Positions 1 to 12,064 of a stretch of DNA of 64,000 nucleotides are shown in pieces. Every line of letters starts with the position of its first letter. The first letter of the stretch is position 1. Origin of the DNA: Eulemur rufifrons (Eukaryota > Chordata > Mammalia > Primates > Lemuridae); contig NC_091006.1 in assembly GCF_041146395.1 (NCBI RefSeq), positions 8,686,001 through 8,750,000 on the forward strand, given 5' to 3'. The notes beneath the pieces were generated by a model. The model was not told the DNA's origin and searched no databases. It worked only from the letters and a program-made list of their open reading frames with translations. Both the position numbers and the translations under genes were made by a program.

Positions 1-640
1 GAGATATCTGCAGAATCAGAGAGATATGAAGAAAGAGTCATTGAGAAAGAGACAGTCAAACAAGGAGACAGATGATTAGTGAGATGTAGACAGAAACACA
101 GAGAAATAAACGGATTCTAAGAACCCAAGAAACAGAGACAGAAAGACACAGGCAAAGAGAGAAACAGAGACATAAAGAGACAAAAGGAAATACAGAGACA
201 ATGAGAGACAGAAAGTAAGGACAGAGTCTTAGATAATCAAAGTGATGCAGAGAAACACAGAGATACGCAGAGACATGGACAGAGACTGCAAGAAAGTGAC
301 AGAAAAGGAGAACCCTGAGGAGACACAGGGAGATATAGTGAGATGGAGACAGACACTGGAAGAGGCTTTCTGGTGGACAGAGATCTACAGAGAGATACAA
401 GATAGAGACAGGAAGAGATAAATGGAGAGTCAGACAAGAGAATGAGACCTGGAAAAGACAGGAAGGGGGACAAAGAGACAGAGGCCAGGGAAAGCAAGAA
501 GGGGCAGGCCAGGGTGAGAGCAGAGACCAGGGGGGTGCCAAGAGGGTCTGGGGGGCACCAAGGGGGAGAGGGCTGGTGGGAGGGGAGAGGAGGGAGAGGA
601 GGGGAGGGAAGTGAGGAGGACAGTGCCCGGTCACTGAGCA
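1..640. repeat. Purine-rich low-complexity block, degenerate (GAGACA)n
   Basis: The plus strand is almost entirely A and G with recurring gagaca/cagaga words, which is a decayed short-period tandem repeat. It keeps long frames open on both strands; the minus-strand frame reads as Ser/Leu/Pro-rich low complexity and has no domain. I see no gene here. Confidence 0.7.
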
Positions 641-1015
641 GCTCCCCTGTGCCACGCACAGTATGGCTTGGGGAAGAGGAGGAAGGAAAGGAGGGCAGAG
701 GGGGAAGGGGCCCTGGGCCAGGGGAAGGTCCGAGTAGGGTCTGGGAAGGGTGTGTGGCCCCCGCCCCCTGCTGGCAGGGGCGCGGCAGTGCGGGGTGGAG
801 GATGGGGCTGCAAGTGGTACCCAGACCCAGGAGGGGGTGCTGGGCGAGGGGGGGATGGAGGTGGGAGGAAGGAGAAAGGAGGAGGAGGAGGAGGAGGAGG
901 ACGTGGGCACGCGCTGCGCGGTCCCGGCTCAGCAGCCGCAGCCGCCCTTCGCTTTGTTACCAGCGAGGCTGCCCCTCGCGTACTGAGTGGGCACACGGGA
1001 CTTCGCGACGTGTGC
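640..1015. promoter_or_regulatory. Small GC-rich/CpG cluster, possible orphan promoter
   Basis: G-rich sequence with a (GGA)n run near 878-900 leads into a CpG-dense stretch at about 895-1015 (gcgctgcgcggtcccgg, cctcgcg, ttcgcgacg). No coding exon or TATA box was recognised. It could be an alternative or upstream promoter of a gene outside the window (POU2F2 is the expected left neighbour in primates). That link is inference only. Confidence 0.35.
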
Positions 1016-1710
1016 ATGAGAGAAACACAAGAATCACCAACTACCCACGTGTAGAGAAAATGCTCCCGGGACCTACACTGCAAGTGCGTAACAGAAATAA
1101 ATACAGGAAACACCTACCCCGCGGGCGTACAAAGTAAGTACCCGGGACCTGTGTAGTGTGTGCATAATAGACACAGAACTACCTAGTACTCCCTGTAGGG
1201 AGCAGTCTCTCGGGACCCACACTGTGTGCACAACACAAATAAATGCAAGAAACACCTACCCCATGTGCATACAAAGTAGGTTCAGGGACGTATGCAGCAA
1301 GTGCATAATAGACATGGGGCCACTTAATACCCCCTATACAGAACAGGCTCCTCAGATCCATGCTGTGTGTGCACAACACAAATACAGGAAACGCCCATCC
1401 CCCCTGCACACAAACTAGGCACACAGGACTTATAGGACATAAAACTACCCAGTAGCCACATACCAAGCAGCTTCCCATACTGTGTGTGCACAGCTCAAAT
1501 GAATGCAGGAAGCACCCTGTCCCTCATGCCTGGGAAACAAGCACAGCAACCTAATAGCCCTAGCTGGTGTGAACATAATAGACACCCATAAGCAGGTTCT
1601 GGTGACCCACAAAGTGTATATAACACAACTGAACATAAGAAACACCCACCCCACTTGCATACAAAGGCACATGAGGTCCCACCAGTAAGACGGGAACTCA
1701 GAAAGGGTGT
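1010..1710. repeat. Decayed tandem array, unit about 120-142 bp
   Basis: The anchor 'aggaaacacctacccc' and its variants recur near 1105, 1247, 1386, 1507 and 1637. Accompanying words recur in the same order: tgcataatagaca, gggacccacactgtgtg, cacaacacaaata, gcatacaaag. Spacings are 142, 139, 121 and 130 bp. This is about five diverged copies of an ancestral satellite-like unit. The open frames seen here follow from the repeat and show no domain. Confidence 0.75.
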
Positions 1711-2700
1711 GTGTAATGATAACGTATGAACTATCCACTCTGGAAGAAAGGAACATTGCACCTTGCAATGAATATATCCAACAGAATCCGGAGCACCCCT
1801 GCCCCAGTCTGTACAAATACAATAAACCTAAGAAGAGCTGCAGATACCCTGTACACTTGCTAGAAGGGAAGTTCAGAGACACAGCAGCGGCCAAGGGTGT
1901 CCTGTTCCCTGCCTCACCCCCAGCACCTAGAAGGACCAACACATGGGGGGGGGCGGTCACCCCTTCTAAGAATGACCAAGTACATGATGATTATGTATAC
2001 AAGTGTATGCTAAACACATGAGAACCAATGTTAAGGATCTCAAAAAAGCTGATTTGATATGTGCTAAGTCCTTATCATATGCTTACTAGAGAGTATGTTG
2101 AGTGTCTGTGGTCCACAGCCTATGTATATTGGTATCTTTTAATTATCCAGAGGCTGACATCCCTCATGTACATACCAGAGGCAGTTGCAATAGGAGACTC
2201 AAGCAATTCCTGGACACAGATTGTCCTAAATGATCTCCAGGGCTCCACTCAGCCTTGAGTCCTGACTCCATGAAGGTTGATGCAGCACATGTATACACAC
2301 CAGGCACATGCAAAGATGTATGCAGTACACTGCACACAACACAGAGAAAATGTGTGTGCTCTCTCTGCTTCTGAAAGAGCCCCAATTCCAGAAAGAGTAC
2401 CAGATTCCTCTGAGGAATATGTGTGTGTGCATGTCTAAGTGTGGACCACCTCTGGGAATGGGTGTGCACGTCCATGGTTCTTCCTGTGCAAGTGAACTTG
2501 TGTGCATGGCTCTCACTCCCTCCTCATTCTGCCTGTTCACACTTCAGAAACATAAATAGAAATAATAGTACCTGGCATATACTAAGTGCAATACATTGCA
2601 AGCTATGGATACTCTTAATTGTGTGAGTGCATCTGAACATGCCTCTAGACAGATGCACATGCTCACTAATTCAACATGTCTGTTCATGCATCTGTGGCTA
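1711..2700. other. Intergenic, no recognised feature
   Basis: AT-balanced unique sequence. No exon with splice context, no RNA gene and no clear repeat were recognised. Confidence 0.5.
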
Positions 2701-2701
2701 C

Positions 2702-2724
2702 GTGTGTGTGTGTGTGTGTGTGTA
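2702..2724. repeat. (TG)n microsatellite
   Basis: A run of about eleven TG dinucleotides. Confidence 0.9.
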
Positions 2725-2777
2725 TCTTGGTTACAAGTCTTGGGTCTCCCTTACAACCCTCCAAGGATAAAGGGTTA

Positions 2778-3014
2778 AGATAAGGGAAATGGAGGAAACC
2801 GGGAGAAGAAGTAAGTAAGCAGTGCAAGAACAAGGGGCAAAAAGAAGAGACCTGGAACCAGACCTAGGGAAGGAAGGAAGGAGCCCTGATGACACAGGCA
2901 GAGGGCGAGAGGGTGGGTGAGGAAGGAGGAGAACAAGGACAGGAGGAGAAGGGGTGGCAGAAAAATGAGGCGTGGCTGGGAGAAGGAAGAAGGAAGGTGA
3001 GGGGGTACTAACTC
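2778..3014. other. Purine-rich intergenic stretch
   Basis: GA-rich sequence with ggaaggaaggaa words and no coding evidence. A similar purine-rich composition resumes at 3616-3830. Confidence 0.5.
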
Positions 3015-3029
3015 AAGAATGGCAAGAAG

Positions 3030-3347
3030 GGGCCGGGCGCGGTGGCTCACGCCTGTAATCCTAGCACTCTGGGAGGCCGAGGTGGGCGGATCGTTTGAGC
3101 TCAGGAGTTCGAGACCAGCCTGAGCAAGAGCGAGACCCCATCTCTACTAAAAATAGAAAGAAATTATATGGACAGCTAAAAATATATAGAAAAAATTAGC
3201 CGGGCATGGTGGTGCATGTCTGTAGTCCCAGCTACTCGGGAGGCTGAGACAGGAGGATCACTTGAGCTCAGGAGTTTGAGGTTGCTGTGAGCTAGGCTGA
3301 CGCCACGGCACTCACTCTAGCCTGGGCAACAGAGTGAGACTCTGTCT

Positions 3348-3376
<29 letters not shown>
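3030..3376 (+). mobile_element. Full-length strepsirrhine-type Alu SINE
   Basis: Dimeric Alu starting ggccgggcgcggtggctcac and ending in a long A tail. It carries the lemur-type inter-arm insert and the right-arm 'ttgctgtgagctaggctga' version. A perfect 15 bp target-site duplication (aagaatggcaagaag) lies at 3015-3029 and 3377-3391, so this is a young insertion. Confidence 0.93.
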
Positions 3377-3380
<4 letters not shown>

Positions 3381-3398
3381 ATGGCAAGAAGAAAGCAG

Positions 3399-3615
3399 AG
3401 TGATCGTCACCTAAGTGCACATTTGGGAATAACACCAACTGGGTGTCGGGCAGATGTGGGGGGAGGGAGGGGATGGGTGTATGCCTACATAATGAGTGCA
3501 ATGAGTACCGTCTGGGGAACGGACACACTTGAAGCCCTGACTCGGGGGGTGGGGGGTATGGGCAATATATATAACGTAAACTTTTGTACCCCCATAATAC
3601 GCTGAAATAAAAAAA
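3399..3615 (+). mobile_element. 5'-truncated LINE-1 3' UTR (lemur-type)
   Basis: A G-rich tract, 'gggtgtatgcctacataatg' and 'tacccccataatacgctgaa' are followed by an AATAAA-containing A tail. A 13 bp duplication (aagaagaaagcag) at 3386-3398 and 3616-3628 shows target-primed insertion. Assignment to a strepsirrhine L1 3' UTR is from memory of that family, so the family name is less certain than the insertion itself. Confidence 0.6.
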
Positions 3616-3629
3616 AAGAAGAAAGCAGG

Positions 3630-4260
3630 GTGAGGGTGTCAAGCAAGCGAAGGGGACTGGAGAGAGGAGAAAGGAGATGGGACAAGGAGGGAGGGGGCCA
3701 AGGGAAAGAAATAAGACACAGAACCTTTTTCGGTTTGAACAAAATTTAGAGATTTCCCAAGGGCCTCCCATGAAAAGGTGTTTGAGTGTGGGGTTCAAGG
3801 GGAAGCAAAAGAGAGAAAGGAAATCATAACCTACCTCCCCAGGATGGGGCAGGCTGCTGCTCTGCCATCCTCAAAGGGGCCCAGAGAGAGGGACCCTGAG
3901 ACACAGAGCGAGGGGCACACAGAACTGCACACTCTGAGGTGTGGAGGCATCTGAAGTGGGAGGGTCCTGGAAGAGGAAGGAGGAGGGGAAGCCAGGGCCC
4001 AGTGGGGTGGAGACTTCAAAGGCCAGGAGGAGACTGGAGCGGCAATGGAGCCAGCCTGAGATCAGGAGCAGGGAACCCAGGAACACATGGAAGGAAGCAG
4101 GTTAGAAACGGGCAGAGGGGCGAGGACCTGCTGAGAGGAACCAGCCAGGGTAAATGCAGCAGCAGCTGGAGTGGGGTGCGAAGGCTACAGGCATCTTGCA
4201 GACGGGTCCTGCCTTATGCACACCCAGGTTCAGAAACTCCCTGAGGCTGGCTCTCCTAGG
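3630..4260. other. Intergenic, purine-rich then unique
   Basis: GA-rich to about 3830, then unique sequence with no exon, RNA gene or clear repeat recognised. Confidence 0.45.
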
Positions 4261-4264
4261 GCAT

Positions 4265-4775
4265 TCCATTCAGTGCCATTTAAGAATATGTACTGAGTAA
4301 TACCATGTGCTAGTGCTACACTGTGAGCTGAAGAAACAAAGGTGAAGGAGACACAACTCTGCCCTCACAGAGATCCTCAGCTGGTAGAGGGGGCAGTAGG
4401 ACAAACAGTAAATACCCAGTTAACTGATACACACAGCAACACAGACGAACCTCAAACCAAAGTGAAAAAACTAGACATAGAAGACAACATACTGTAGGAT
4501 CCCATTTATACGAAATTCTAGACAGAGCAAAACTATTGCAACAGAAAAGCAGATCAGTGGTTGAAAAGAGCTGCAGTGGGAGGAGGGGACTGACAGCAAA
4601 GGCACAGGAGAGAACTTTTGGGGGTACAGAGAATGTTTTGTATCGTTATTGTGGTGATGGTTACATGACTGTGTGTGTGTGCACTCATCAAACTACATGT
4701 AAAACTGGTGAATTTCATTGAATGCAAATTATACCGCAATAAAGCTGACAGCAGACAAATAAATACGTGATTACA
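4265..4775 (+). mobile_element. Ancient interspersed repeats including an old L1 3' end
   Basis: 4265-4410 resembles the common relic with 'tactgagtaataccatgtgctag'-type words. 4410-4770 resembles an old L1M 3' UTR (gttttgtatcgttattgtgg ... aaattataccgcaataaa). Both are diverged and boundaries are approximate. Confidence 0.55.
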
Positions 4776-5690
4776 AGCCAGAACATTTAAAACTGAAGAT
4801 AGGGCTCTGTGGGCACCAAGAGGAGGTGGCAGGCAGTGAGGGAAGGCTTCTGGGAGGAGGTGATGTCTGAGATAAGATGAGGATATGGGGGAGGCAGTGT
4901 GAGGGAGGCGTTTCCATGGAGGAAGGACTCTCACAGGGAAGCAGGCAGGAACTGAAAAAAGTTCAGTATGGGTTTGTTTTTTCATTTTTTCATTTTTTAA
5001 AAATTACTTTTTGTCCATTTTTAACTTTTTAAAAATATTTTCAACACTTGACTTTTCTTGAATGTTCAGTATGTTTTGAACACAGAATGCAAAGTAAGAC
5101 TATCAAGAAATGACAGTAAAGAAAATCAAGATCTAAAATACAAACCCATGGCTATTGGAAGTACCGGGTTGAATAACCCCCACTTGCACCCCCAAAGGCC
5201 CACTCAGAGGAAACTGCAACTCAGGACTGGGAATTTCTAATTGGCCTCCTGTCGGCCCCACAGAAAGGGCCTCCTTCCCCCTGCCTGCCCTTCCCAGAAC
5301 TTCTTCCCTGCTCTTTTCACATGGGACGTCCCTCTCTACTAGGAAGCAGCGTCTGCTGGGGACCAATCCCTGGACCCTGCCCACATCTCTGGCAGCTTGC
5401 TGGCCCTCCTGAATCCCTCCAAACTAGAGTCTGTGTGGCTGCTGCCCCCCGGTGGCCGGAGTGATGCATTACTGAAGATGAAGGGACAGCTCGGAGGCCA
5501 GGCCCAACTCTGCCCTTCCAGAGCCCAGTGCAGGCCACTTTCATCACTGTCCTCCCTCCCCGACAGCCTCCTCCTTGCTAAATGCAACAGGCACTTTCCA
5601 GTCCTGTCTGACTCTCCTTCTCTGCAGCATGAAGCCACAAATATCTTTTCAAAATCCTCTTGGCATTTAAAAAAACCTCACTCTCGGTTC
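4776..5690. other. Intergenic, no recognised feature
   Basis: Unique sequence with an AT-rich stretch at 4975-5060. The frames present are short and show no domain. Confidence 0.45.
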
Positions 5691-6590
5691 TGCTCTGTCT
5701 GGGCTGCTCTCCCAGGGTGAATCATCCCCTCCCACAACTGCTTTCTATATGCTGGTAATCCCTAAATTTGTCTCCGATTTAGCCCTCTCTCCTAAGCTTC
5801 AGATCCGGATATCCAGTCACCTCCTGGAGGTTCCAGAAACACCTCAAAATCAACACGTCCAATCTAAATACATCACCTTCCACACCCACCTCCATCCAAT
5901 CTGGCACTAAAGTCAGAAAAATGGTCCCTGTCCTTGACACCTTCCTCAAGTTCACATCCAGTCAGACTTGAAATCCCACCCAGTTCATTTGCCTCCTTAA
6001 CATTGAGATAAACAATAAGAAATTGCCAATCATCACCTGCTTTTTCTTACAGAACAGCAATTTCACAGAGTTCAACCTAATATTTCTCAAATTCATCTCC
6101 TCCTCTCTTCCTTGCTCCCAGTGCCCTAGTTCAGGCCTCCACATCTCCTGCTTGGCCCACCCCACCTGCTTCCCACCTGCCTTCCTGCCTCCAGTCCTGC
6201 CCTTTCTAGTGCATCCTCCTCGTTGGCCACTGGGGTGATCTCTTTACCATATGGCTCTGAGCAAATCACTCCTCTGCTTCAAACTCTTACAGGGCTCCCT
6301 GTTGCTGACAGGACAAAAGCCAAACTCCTTAGCCAGCTTTTCAGATCCTTCACAATATCTGGCTCCCAACCCCCTCCCCCTCCAGGGAGCACCACTGTGC
6401 ACCCGATACTCCAACCACACCAGACTACCATCGCTTCCTCGAATCTGCCTCCTCTTACCCCCTGGCTTCTGCACATGCAGTTCTCTATCATTGGAATGTC
6501 CTTCCCACTCTTTTTCCCCTGGCCAACTTCCATTTGACTTCAAGACCCAGCTTATGTATCATATGCTATTGTAAGTTCAAGTTCATGCCT
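5690..6590 (+). mobile_element. LINE-2 relic
   Basis: Long match in character to the L2 3' half: 'cctggaggttccagaaacacc', 'ccaaactccttagcc', 'ttcacaatatctggctccc', 'ttcaagacccagctta'. Diverged by hundreds of substitutions and small gaps, and not coding. Confidence 0.7.
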
Positions 6591-7660
6591 TCATCCATTC
6601 CATACACACAGCTTGAGTCCCTACATTTGTATGATCTCCGTAAAAGGTGCTGAGCACACAAAGGGGAATAGGATACAGTTCCTGCCATCAAGAGCTCATG
6701 GTCCAGTAGGAGACACAGATGTGTATATAAATTACAACACCACAGTGTGCTGGGATACAAAACTAGCCTGGGGGAATAGGAGAATTTTCTTGAGTTTTAA
6801 AGGGGAAACAGTCCTCCTGAAGTGGGGAGGGACAGCATGAACATGCACGCGAGAAGAGCAGGCTGTGTGCAGAGGCATTTGGAGTTGCTAAAGCATAAAC
6901 CGTAAGAGAAAGATGCTGGAAAAGCTCGATGGGTCCAATTATTCAGCATCTTTTGATCTCAGAGGCCATGGGGAGTCCCTGTAGGGTTTTCATCAGGGCA
7001 GCTTTCATTTTTCAGAGGAAGCATTGGCGGGGACTAGTATGGAGGCAAGAAAAATCAGGAAATTGCTGCAATAGCCTAGGCAAGAAATGGTAATGGCCAG
7101 TATTACAACATTGGTATCAGGGACATGGAGCGGGCGATAGGTTTGAAAACACGGAGGAGTTAAGTTGAGTCAGCAGGGCTCTATGTTTGGATATGAAGGT
7201 GGAGGAGAGGGTGCTGTCAAGGTTGATGGTCACATTTCTCACTGGATGGCTGGGGGGACAGAGGTGCCATTCATTGAGATGGGAGAAAATAGGAAGAGGC
7301 ACAGAACTTACTCAACTAAGTTGTTTTGGAACTTCTTATGTCTGAGGTGCCTATGGGACAGGCCCTGGATCCAGCAAAGAGTTATACTGGTTCTGCAGTC
7401 TATATTAGGATGTAATCACGTACAGCACCATGGAGAGAGGTCTGGGCTGAAGAATGGAGCATCATCAGCATGCAGGCAGTTATCATGAGAGTCAAGGACG
7501 TCTCTCAGGAAGAATATGTAGACTGTGAAGACAGTCTATGAGACAAGGAAGGAGCCCAAAGGAAGAGTCACATGTCATTGGTGGGCAGAGGAAAAGGAGT
7601 CCCTAAATGGACCAGACAAGAAGCTGTCAGGGAGAAAAGAGAACTGTGAACCTGTTCATC
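6591..7660. other. Intergenic, old repeats possible
   Basis: Contains diverged phrases typical of ancient repeats (for example near 6640-6760, 'aggggaataggatacagttc ... aagagctcatggtcc'). No exon or RNA gene recognised. Confidence 0.4.
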
Positions 7661-7665
7661 ATGGA

Positions 7666-8135
7666 AGTTGTGGGAGGCAGCCTCTAAGAGGCCCCCATGC
7701 CCCTGCCTCCTGATGGTCATGCCCTGTCTGGTGCTCTCTGCTTGAGTGTGAGCTGAACCCAGTCATTCACTCCTAATGAACAGAACATGGCAGAGGTGAT
7801 GGGATAGCACTTCTGAGACTAGGTTATAAAAAGACTATGGCTTCCATGTGACACGTGTATGTTCATGTATGTGTGCGTATGTATCTGTGTCTCTCTTTCC
7901 CTCCCCTACTCTCTCCCCCTCTCCTCTTTCTCTTTCTTCTCTCTCTCTCTGTCTGTCACTCTTGTTGGATCACTCACCCTAGGGGAAATTGTCATGCTAT
8001 CTCCCCACAATCTGAGCCTTCAGAAGAGACCAGAGCCCCTCAGCTAAACCACTCATGGATCCCTGACCCACAGAACCAGTGAGATAATAAATGTTAGTTT
8101 TGAGATGCTAAGTTTTGGCTTGATTTGTTATGCAA
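7666..8135 (+). mobile_element. Solitary LTR relic, ERVL-MaLR/MLT-like
   Basis: Characteristic order of phrases: 'cttgagtgtgagctgaaccc', 'tatggcttcc', a CT-rich tract at 7885-7960, 'ttggatcactcaccctaggg', then 'gagataataaatgttagttttg' ending 'ctaagttttggcttgatttg'. It is an old solitary LTR with an AATAAA signal and no internal viral genes. Subfamily uncertain. Confidence 0.55.
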
Positions 8136-8241
8136 GAAGCCGAAAGAGAAAGACTTGCAAAAGAGAGGTACTGGTCAATGGAGTTAAAAATTGCAGATAA
8201 AGACTGAAAAATGTCCTTGGATTTGGCAAGAGAAGGTCCTT

Positions 8242-8499
8242 TTTTTTTTTTTTTTTTTTTTTTGAGACAGAGTCTCACTTTGTTGCCCGGGCTAGAGTGA
8301 GTGCCGTGGCGTCAGCCTAGCTCACAGCAACCTCAAACTCCTGGGCTTAAGCGATCCTACTGCCTCAGCCTCCCGAGTGGCTGGGACTACAGACATGCAC
8401 CACCATGCCCGGCTAATTTTTTCTCTATGTATTTTTAGTTGGCCATATAATTTCTTTCTATTTTCAGTAGAGACGGGGTCTCGCTCTTGCTCAGGCTGG
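8242..8499 (-). mobile_element. 5'-truncated strepsirrhine Alu SINE
   Basis: Minus-strand Alu with a poly(T) on the plus strand. It lacks the first ~90 nt and begins at 'ccagcctgagcaagagcgag'. A 14 bp duplication (aagagaaggtcctt) at 8228-8241 and 8500-8513 shows it was inserted in this truncated form. Confidence 0.9.
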
Positions 8500-8559
8500 A
8501 AGAGAAGGTCCTTAACAAGCTAAATGTGAATGCTTTCCGGAGTTGAGACTCAAATGGGA

Positions 8560-9105
8560 GGCAAAGGCTGGGGCTGGCGAGCAGGAGTGCTCCATCAACC
8601 TGGACAGCCATTGTTTCTGCCTGCCCAACATCCATTTCCCCATGGTCGATAACAGCTCCCTGACTTTTCCCAGTAACTACCCATGGCCTACTGGATATGT
8701 TTCCATGAGGCTGTTTGTCAGGGTGGCTGCCTAGCTGTCAACAGGCCAAGGGGGGCGCGGGGGGGGGGGGGGGGGGGGGGAGGGGCGCGTCACTCAAGCT
8801 GCACCAATCAGAAGCTCTCCCTGGGATTTGAATCCTGAGCTTATGTGACAGGAGGCCCAAACCTGGTCAGAGCTGATTCGCACTGCAGCCAGGGCCCCGA
8901 GGAAATTGCCATTCCTTCCTGCTACCTGGATCCCTGCTACTTCCCTGCTTCCAATCTTTTCCAAAAACTGATTCTTTAGTCACTCCCTCTGTTGTGGGTG
9001 CCACCCTCATTGCCTCCTAATAAATAAGCTTTCTTGCTTAGGTTAGCAAGAGTCGGTCTCTGTTGCTTACAGACAAAGAACCCTAACTCATTCTTCACAG
9101 AATTG
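8560..9105 (+). mobile_element. LTR-like relic
   Basis: Ends with 'taataaataagctttcttgc' and 'gtctctgttgcttacagacaaagaacccta', the typical 3' end of an old solitary LTR. It is interrupted by a poly(G) tract near 8759-8780. Family not assigned. Confidence 0.4.
8759..8780. repeat. Poly(G) homopolymer, 22 G
   Basis: An uninterrupted run of 22 G follows gggggcgc and precedes aggggcgcgtc. This is unusual for mammalian DNA and prone to assembly error. Confidence 0.85.
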
Positions 9106-9415
9106 GGGATGAGATGAGGAGGACAGCAAAGGACAAGCACCAGGGAGTTTTCTGTCAGATAGTTTTTAAGGTGGTAGAAATTTGGATATATCTATAGGCT
9201 GAGAAGGAGGAGAGAGAGGAGGGAAGGATGTGGAAACAGAGAAGGGAAGAATGACAGAGTAATATTCTGGGGAGTCGTGATGGAATGAGCGATGCATGGG
9301 TGGAGGGGCAGTACTGGAACAGAGCCTGGAGAAGTGAAATAAATAAGGGTGTGGATATATGTAGGTTTGAATCAGAAGCTATTTCCATCACAAAGGAAAT
9401 CATGATGATTTGTGC
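9106..9415. other. Intergenic, no recognised feature
   Basis: Unique A/G-rich sequence; no exon or RNA gene recognised. Confidence 0.4.
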
Positions 9416-9418
9416 CAA

Positions 9419-9705
9419 TTTTTTTTCTTTTTTGAGACTGGGTCTTGCTCTGTCACCCAGGCTGGAGTGCAGTGGTACCATCATAGCTCACTGTAACCTC
9501 AAACTCCTAGCTCAAGTAAGCCTCCTTCCTCAGCCCCTCGACTACAGGCATGTGCCATCATGCCAAGCTAAGTTTTCCATTTTTTTTGTAGAGATGGGGT
9601 CTCGCTGTGTTGCACTAGATGTTGCACAGGCTAGTGTCAGGTGATTGTCCCGCCTTGGCCTCTCAAAGTGCTGGAATTACAGGTGTGAGCCACCCTGCTG
9701 GCCCA
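9419..9705 (-). mobile_element. Old AluJ-like SINE
   Basis: Reads on the minus strand with a T tract at its plus-strand left end. It has the older right arm (cactgtaacctcaaactcc) without the lemur insert. Diverged. Confidence 0.8.
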
Positions 9706-10071
9706 ATTTGCCTCAATTTTATGTGTTGAGACTGAAAGAGTAGGGTTGGGGGGATACTCAAGGGAGAGTGGTGAGTGAGAGAGGGGCTAACCAATAAGTT
9801 GGAATGGAACCCATATGTGTCACTTTGCCATCATTTTTCCCTGACCCAAGTTCTACCACCTGGACCAGAATTAGAGACACGTTGTAGATGAGACAGAAGG
9901 TTCGGGGTGAAAGGGAATTGAGAACGTGTGCTGGTCATTTTCCATTTGCCCTCCAGGTCCACTCTCTACCCTTCTCTATGGATGGCATAATCTAGGCTTC
10001 CCTGTCCTCTGACTTCTAATTAGGTTCTTCCTGAGAGAAGCGCCAGCAGGGCATCAGAGAGCAGGAAAAGA
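9706..10071. other. Intergenic; left part of an interrupted LTR-like relic
   Basis: 9930-10071 appears to be one half of an old repeat whose other half resumes at 11549-11870 ('cccacacctctgcaaatacc', 'tatttcctgctgggaccttg'). The L1/Alu stack separates the two halves. Confidence 0.4.
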
Positions 10072-10081
10072 AAGCATTCTG

Positions 10082-10872
10082 TGTGGCAAGGATGTGGAGA
10101 AAGGGGAACTCTCATACACTGCTGGTGGGAATGTAAATTAGTGCAACCATTATGGAGAATGATACGGAGGTTCCTCAAAAAAGTAAAAATAGAACTACCA
10201 TATGACCAAGCAATCCCACTGCTGGGTATATATCCAAAGGAGAGGAAATCAGTATTATTGCAGCACTATTCACAACAGCCAAGATTTGGAATCAACTTAA
10301 ATGTCCATCAACAGATGAATGGATAAAGAAATTATGATACACACATGCAATGGAATATCATATAGCCACAAAAAAGAATGAAATCCTGCCATTTGCAACA
10401 ACATGGATGGAACTGAAGAACATTATGTTAAGTGAAATAAGCCAGGCACAGAAAGACAGATCTTGCATGTTCTCACTCATATGTGGAAGCTAAATATTAA
10501 AAACAATTGATCTCATGGAGACAGAGAGGAGACTGATGGTCACCAGAGGGTGGGAAGGGTAGCAGGGTGGGGATGATAAAGTGGGGATGCTTAATGGGTG
10601 CAAAAATATAATTAGATATTTAGATAGAATGAACAATATTTGATAGCACAACAAAGTGACTATAATCAACAATAAGTTAGGGTATACTTTAGAATAGCTA
10701 AAAGGGTGGAATTAGAATGTTCCTAACATAAAGAAATGATAAATGACTGAGGTGATGGATCCTCCAATTACCCTGATTTGATTAATTCACATTGTATGCC
10801 TGTATCAAAACATCACATGTACCCTATAAAGATATACAACTATTATGTACTCACAACAATTTAAAAAAAATT
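10082..10872 (+). mobile_element. 5'-truncated LINE-1 (end of ORF2 and 3' UTR)
   Basis: Strong L1 ORF2 3' end: 'ctggtgggaatgtaaattag', 'accatatgaccaagcaatcc', 'tatatatccaaaggag', 'tgttctcactcatatgtgg', then the 3' UTR. A 10 bp duplication (aagcattctg) at 10072-10081 and 11539-11548 brackets this L1 together with two Alus now sitting in its tail. The reading frame is broken and short. Confidence 0.88.
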
Positions 10873-10874
10873 TT

Positions 10875-11208
<334 letters not shown>

Positions 11209-11239
11209 CAATTTTAAAAAATTTTTAATTAAAAAAAAA

Positions 11240-11630
<391 letters not shown>

Positions 11631-12064
11631 TCAGGCTGCTCCAAGGCTCTCATTGTGCTCCAGCAACACCATTTCCTTTCCTCACCCACTCAGACTCAAG
11701 GGTGGTCACAGCTTCCTGCTGCCTTAACCTCCCTGTTGGTTCCCTCAACCCTGCCCACACCTCTGCAAATACCCCCTTCATTAAATTATCTTCAAAATCC
11801 CAACTGTGGTGCCTTCTATTTCCTGCTGGGACCTTGACTATTAGAGAGCTAGTGAGAGAGATTAGATGGTCCAATATGAGACTCTGGGTGGGCAGGGAAG
11901 AGACAGCAGCCAGGAGGGCTCTGGCAGACTGGCAAAAAGCAGAGGGATAAAGGGAGAAGAACTCTCTCTGAATTGATGCTACAAGTGTGAGGGCAGTGAG
12001 GGCCTGTCAGACCTGGAAGGCAGGTGCTAGGATCAAAGAGCAGGATTCTGAACATGAGAGACAG

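Noticed and set aside
56..910. 284 aa minus-strand open frame, and overlapping plus-strand frames of 231 and 128 aa
   Set aside because: They arise from GA/CT low-complexity sequence and the CpG patch. The proteins are Ser/Leu/Pro- or Gly/Arg-rich with no domain, and overlapping frames on both strands are equally open.
1158..1960. Several 60-170 aa frames over the 135 bp array
   Set aside because: Frames recur because the unit lacks stops. Both strands are open and no family resemblance was recognised.
10081..10326. 81 aa frame with an L1-like sequence
   Set aside because: It is the end of a truncated, decayed LINE-1 ORF2, not a host gene.
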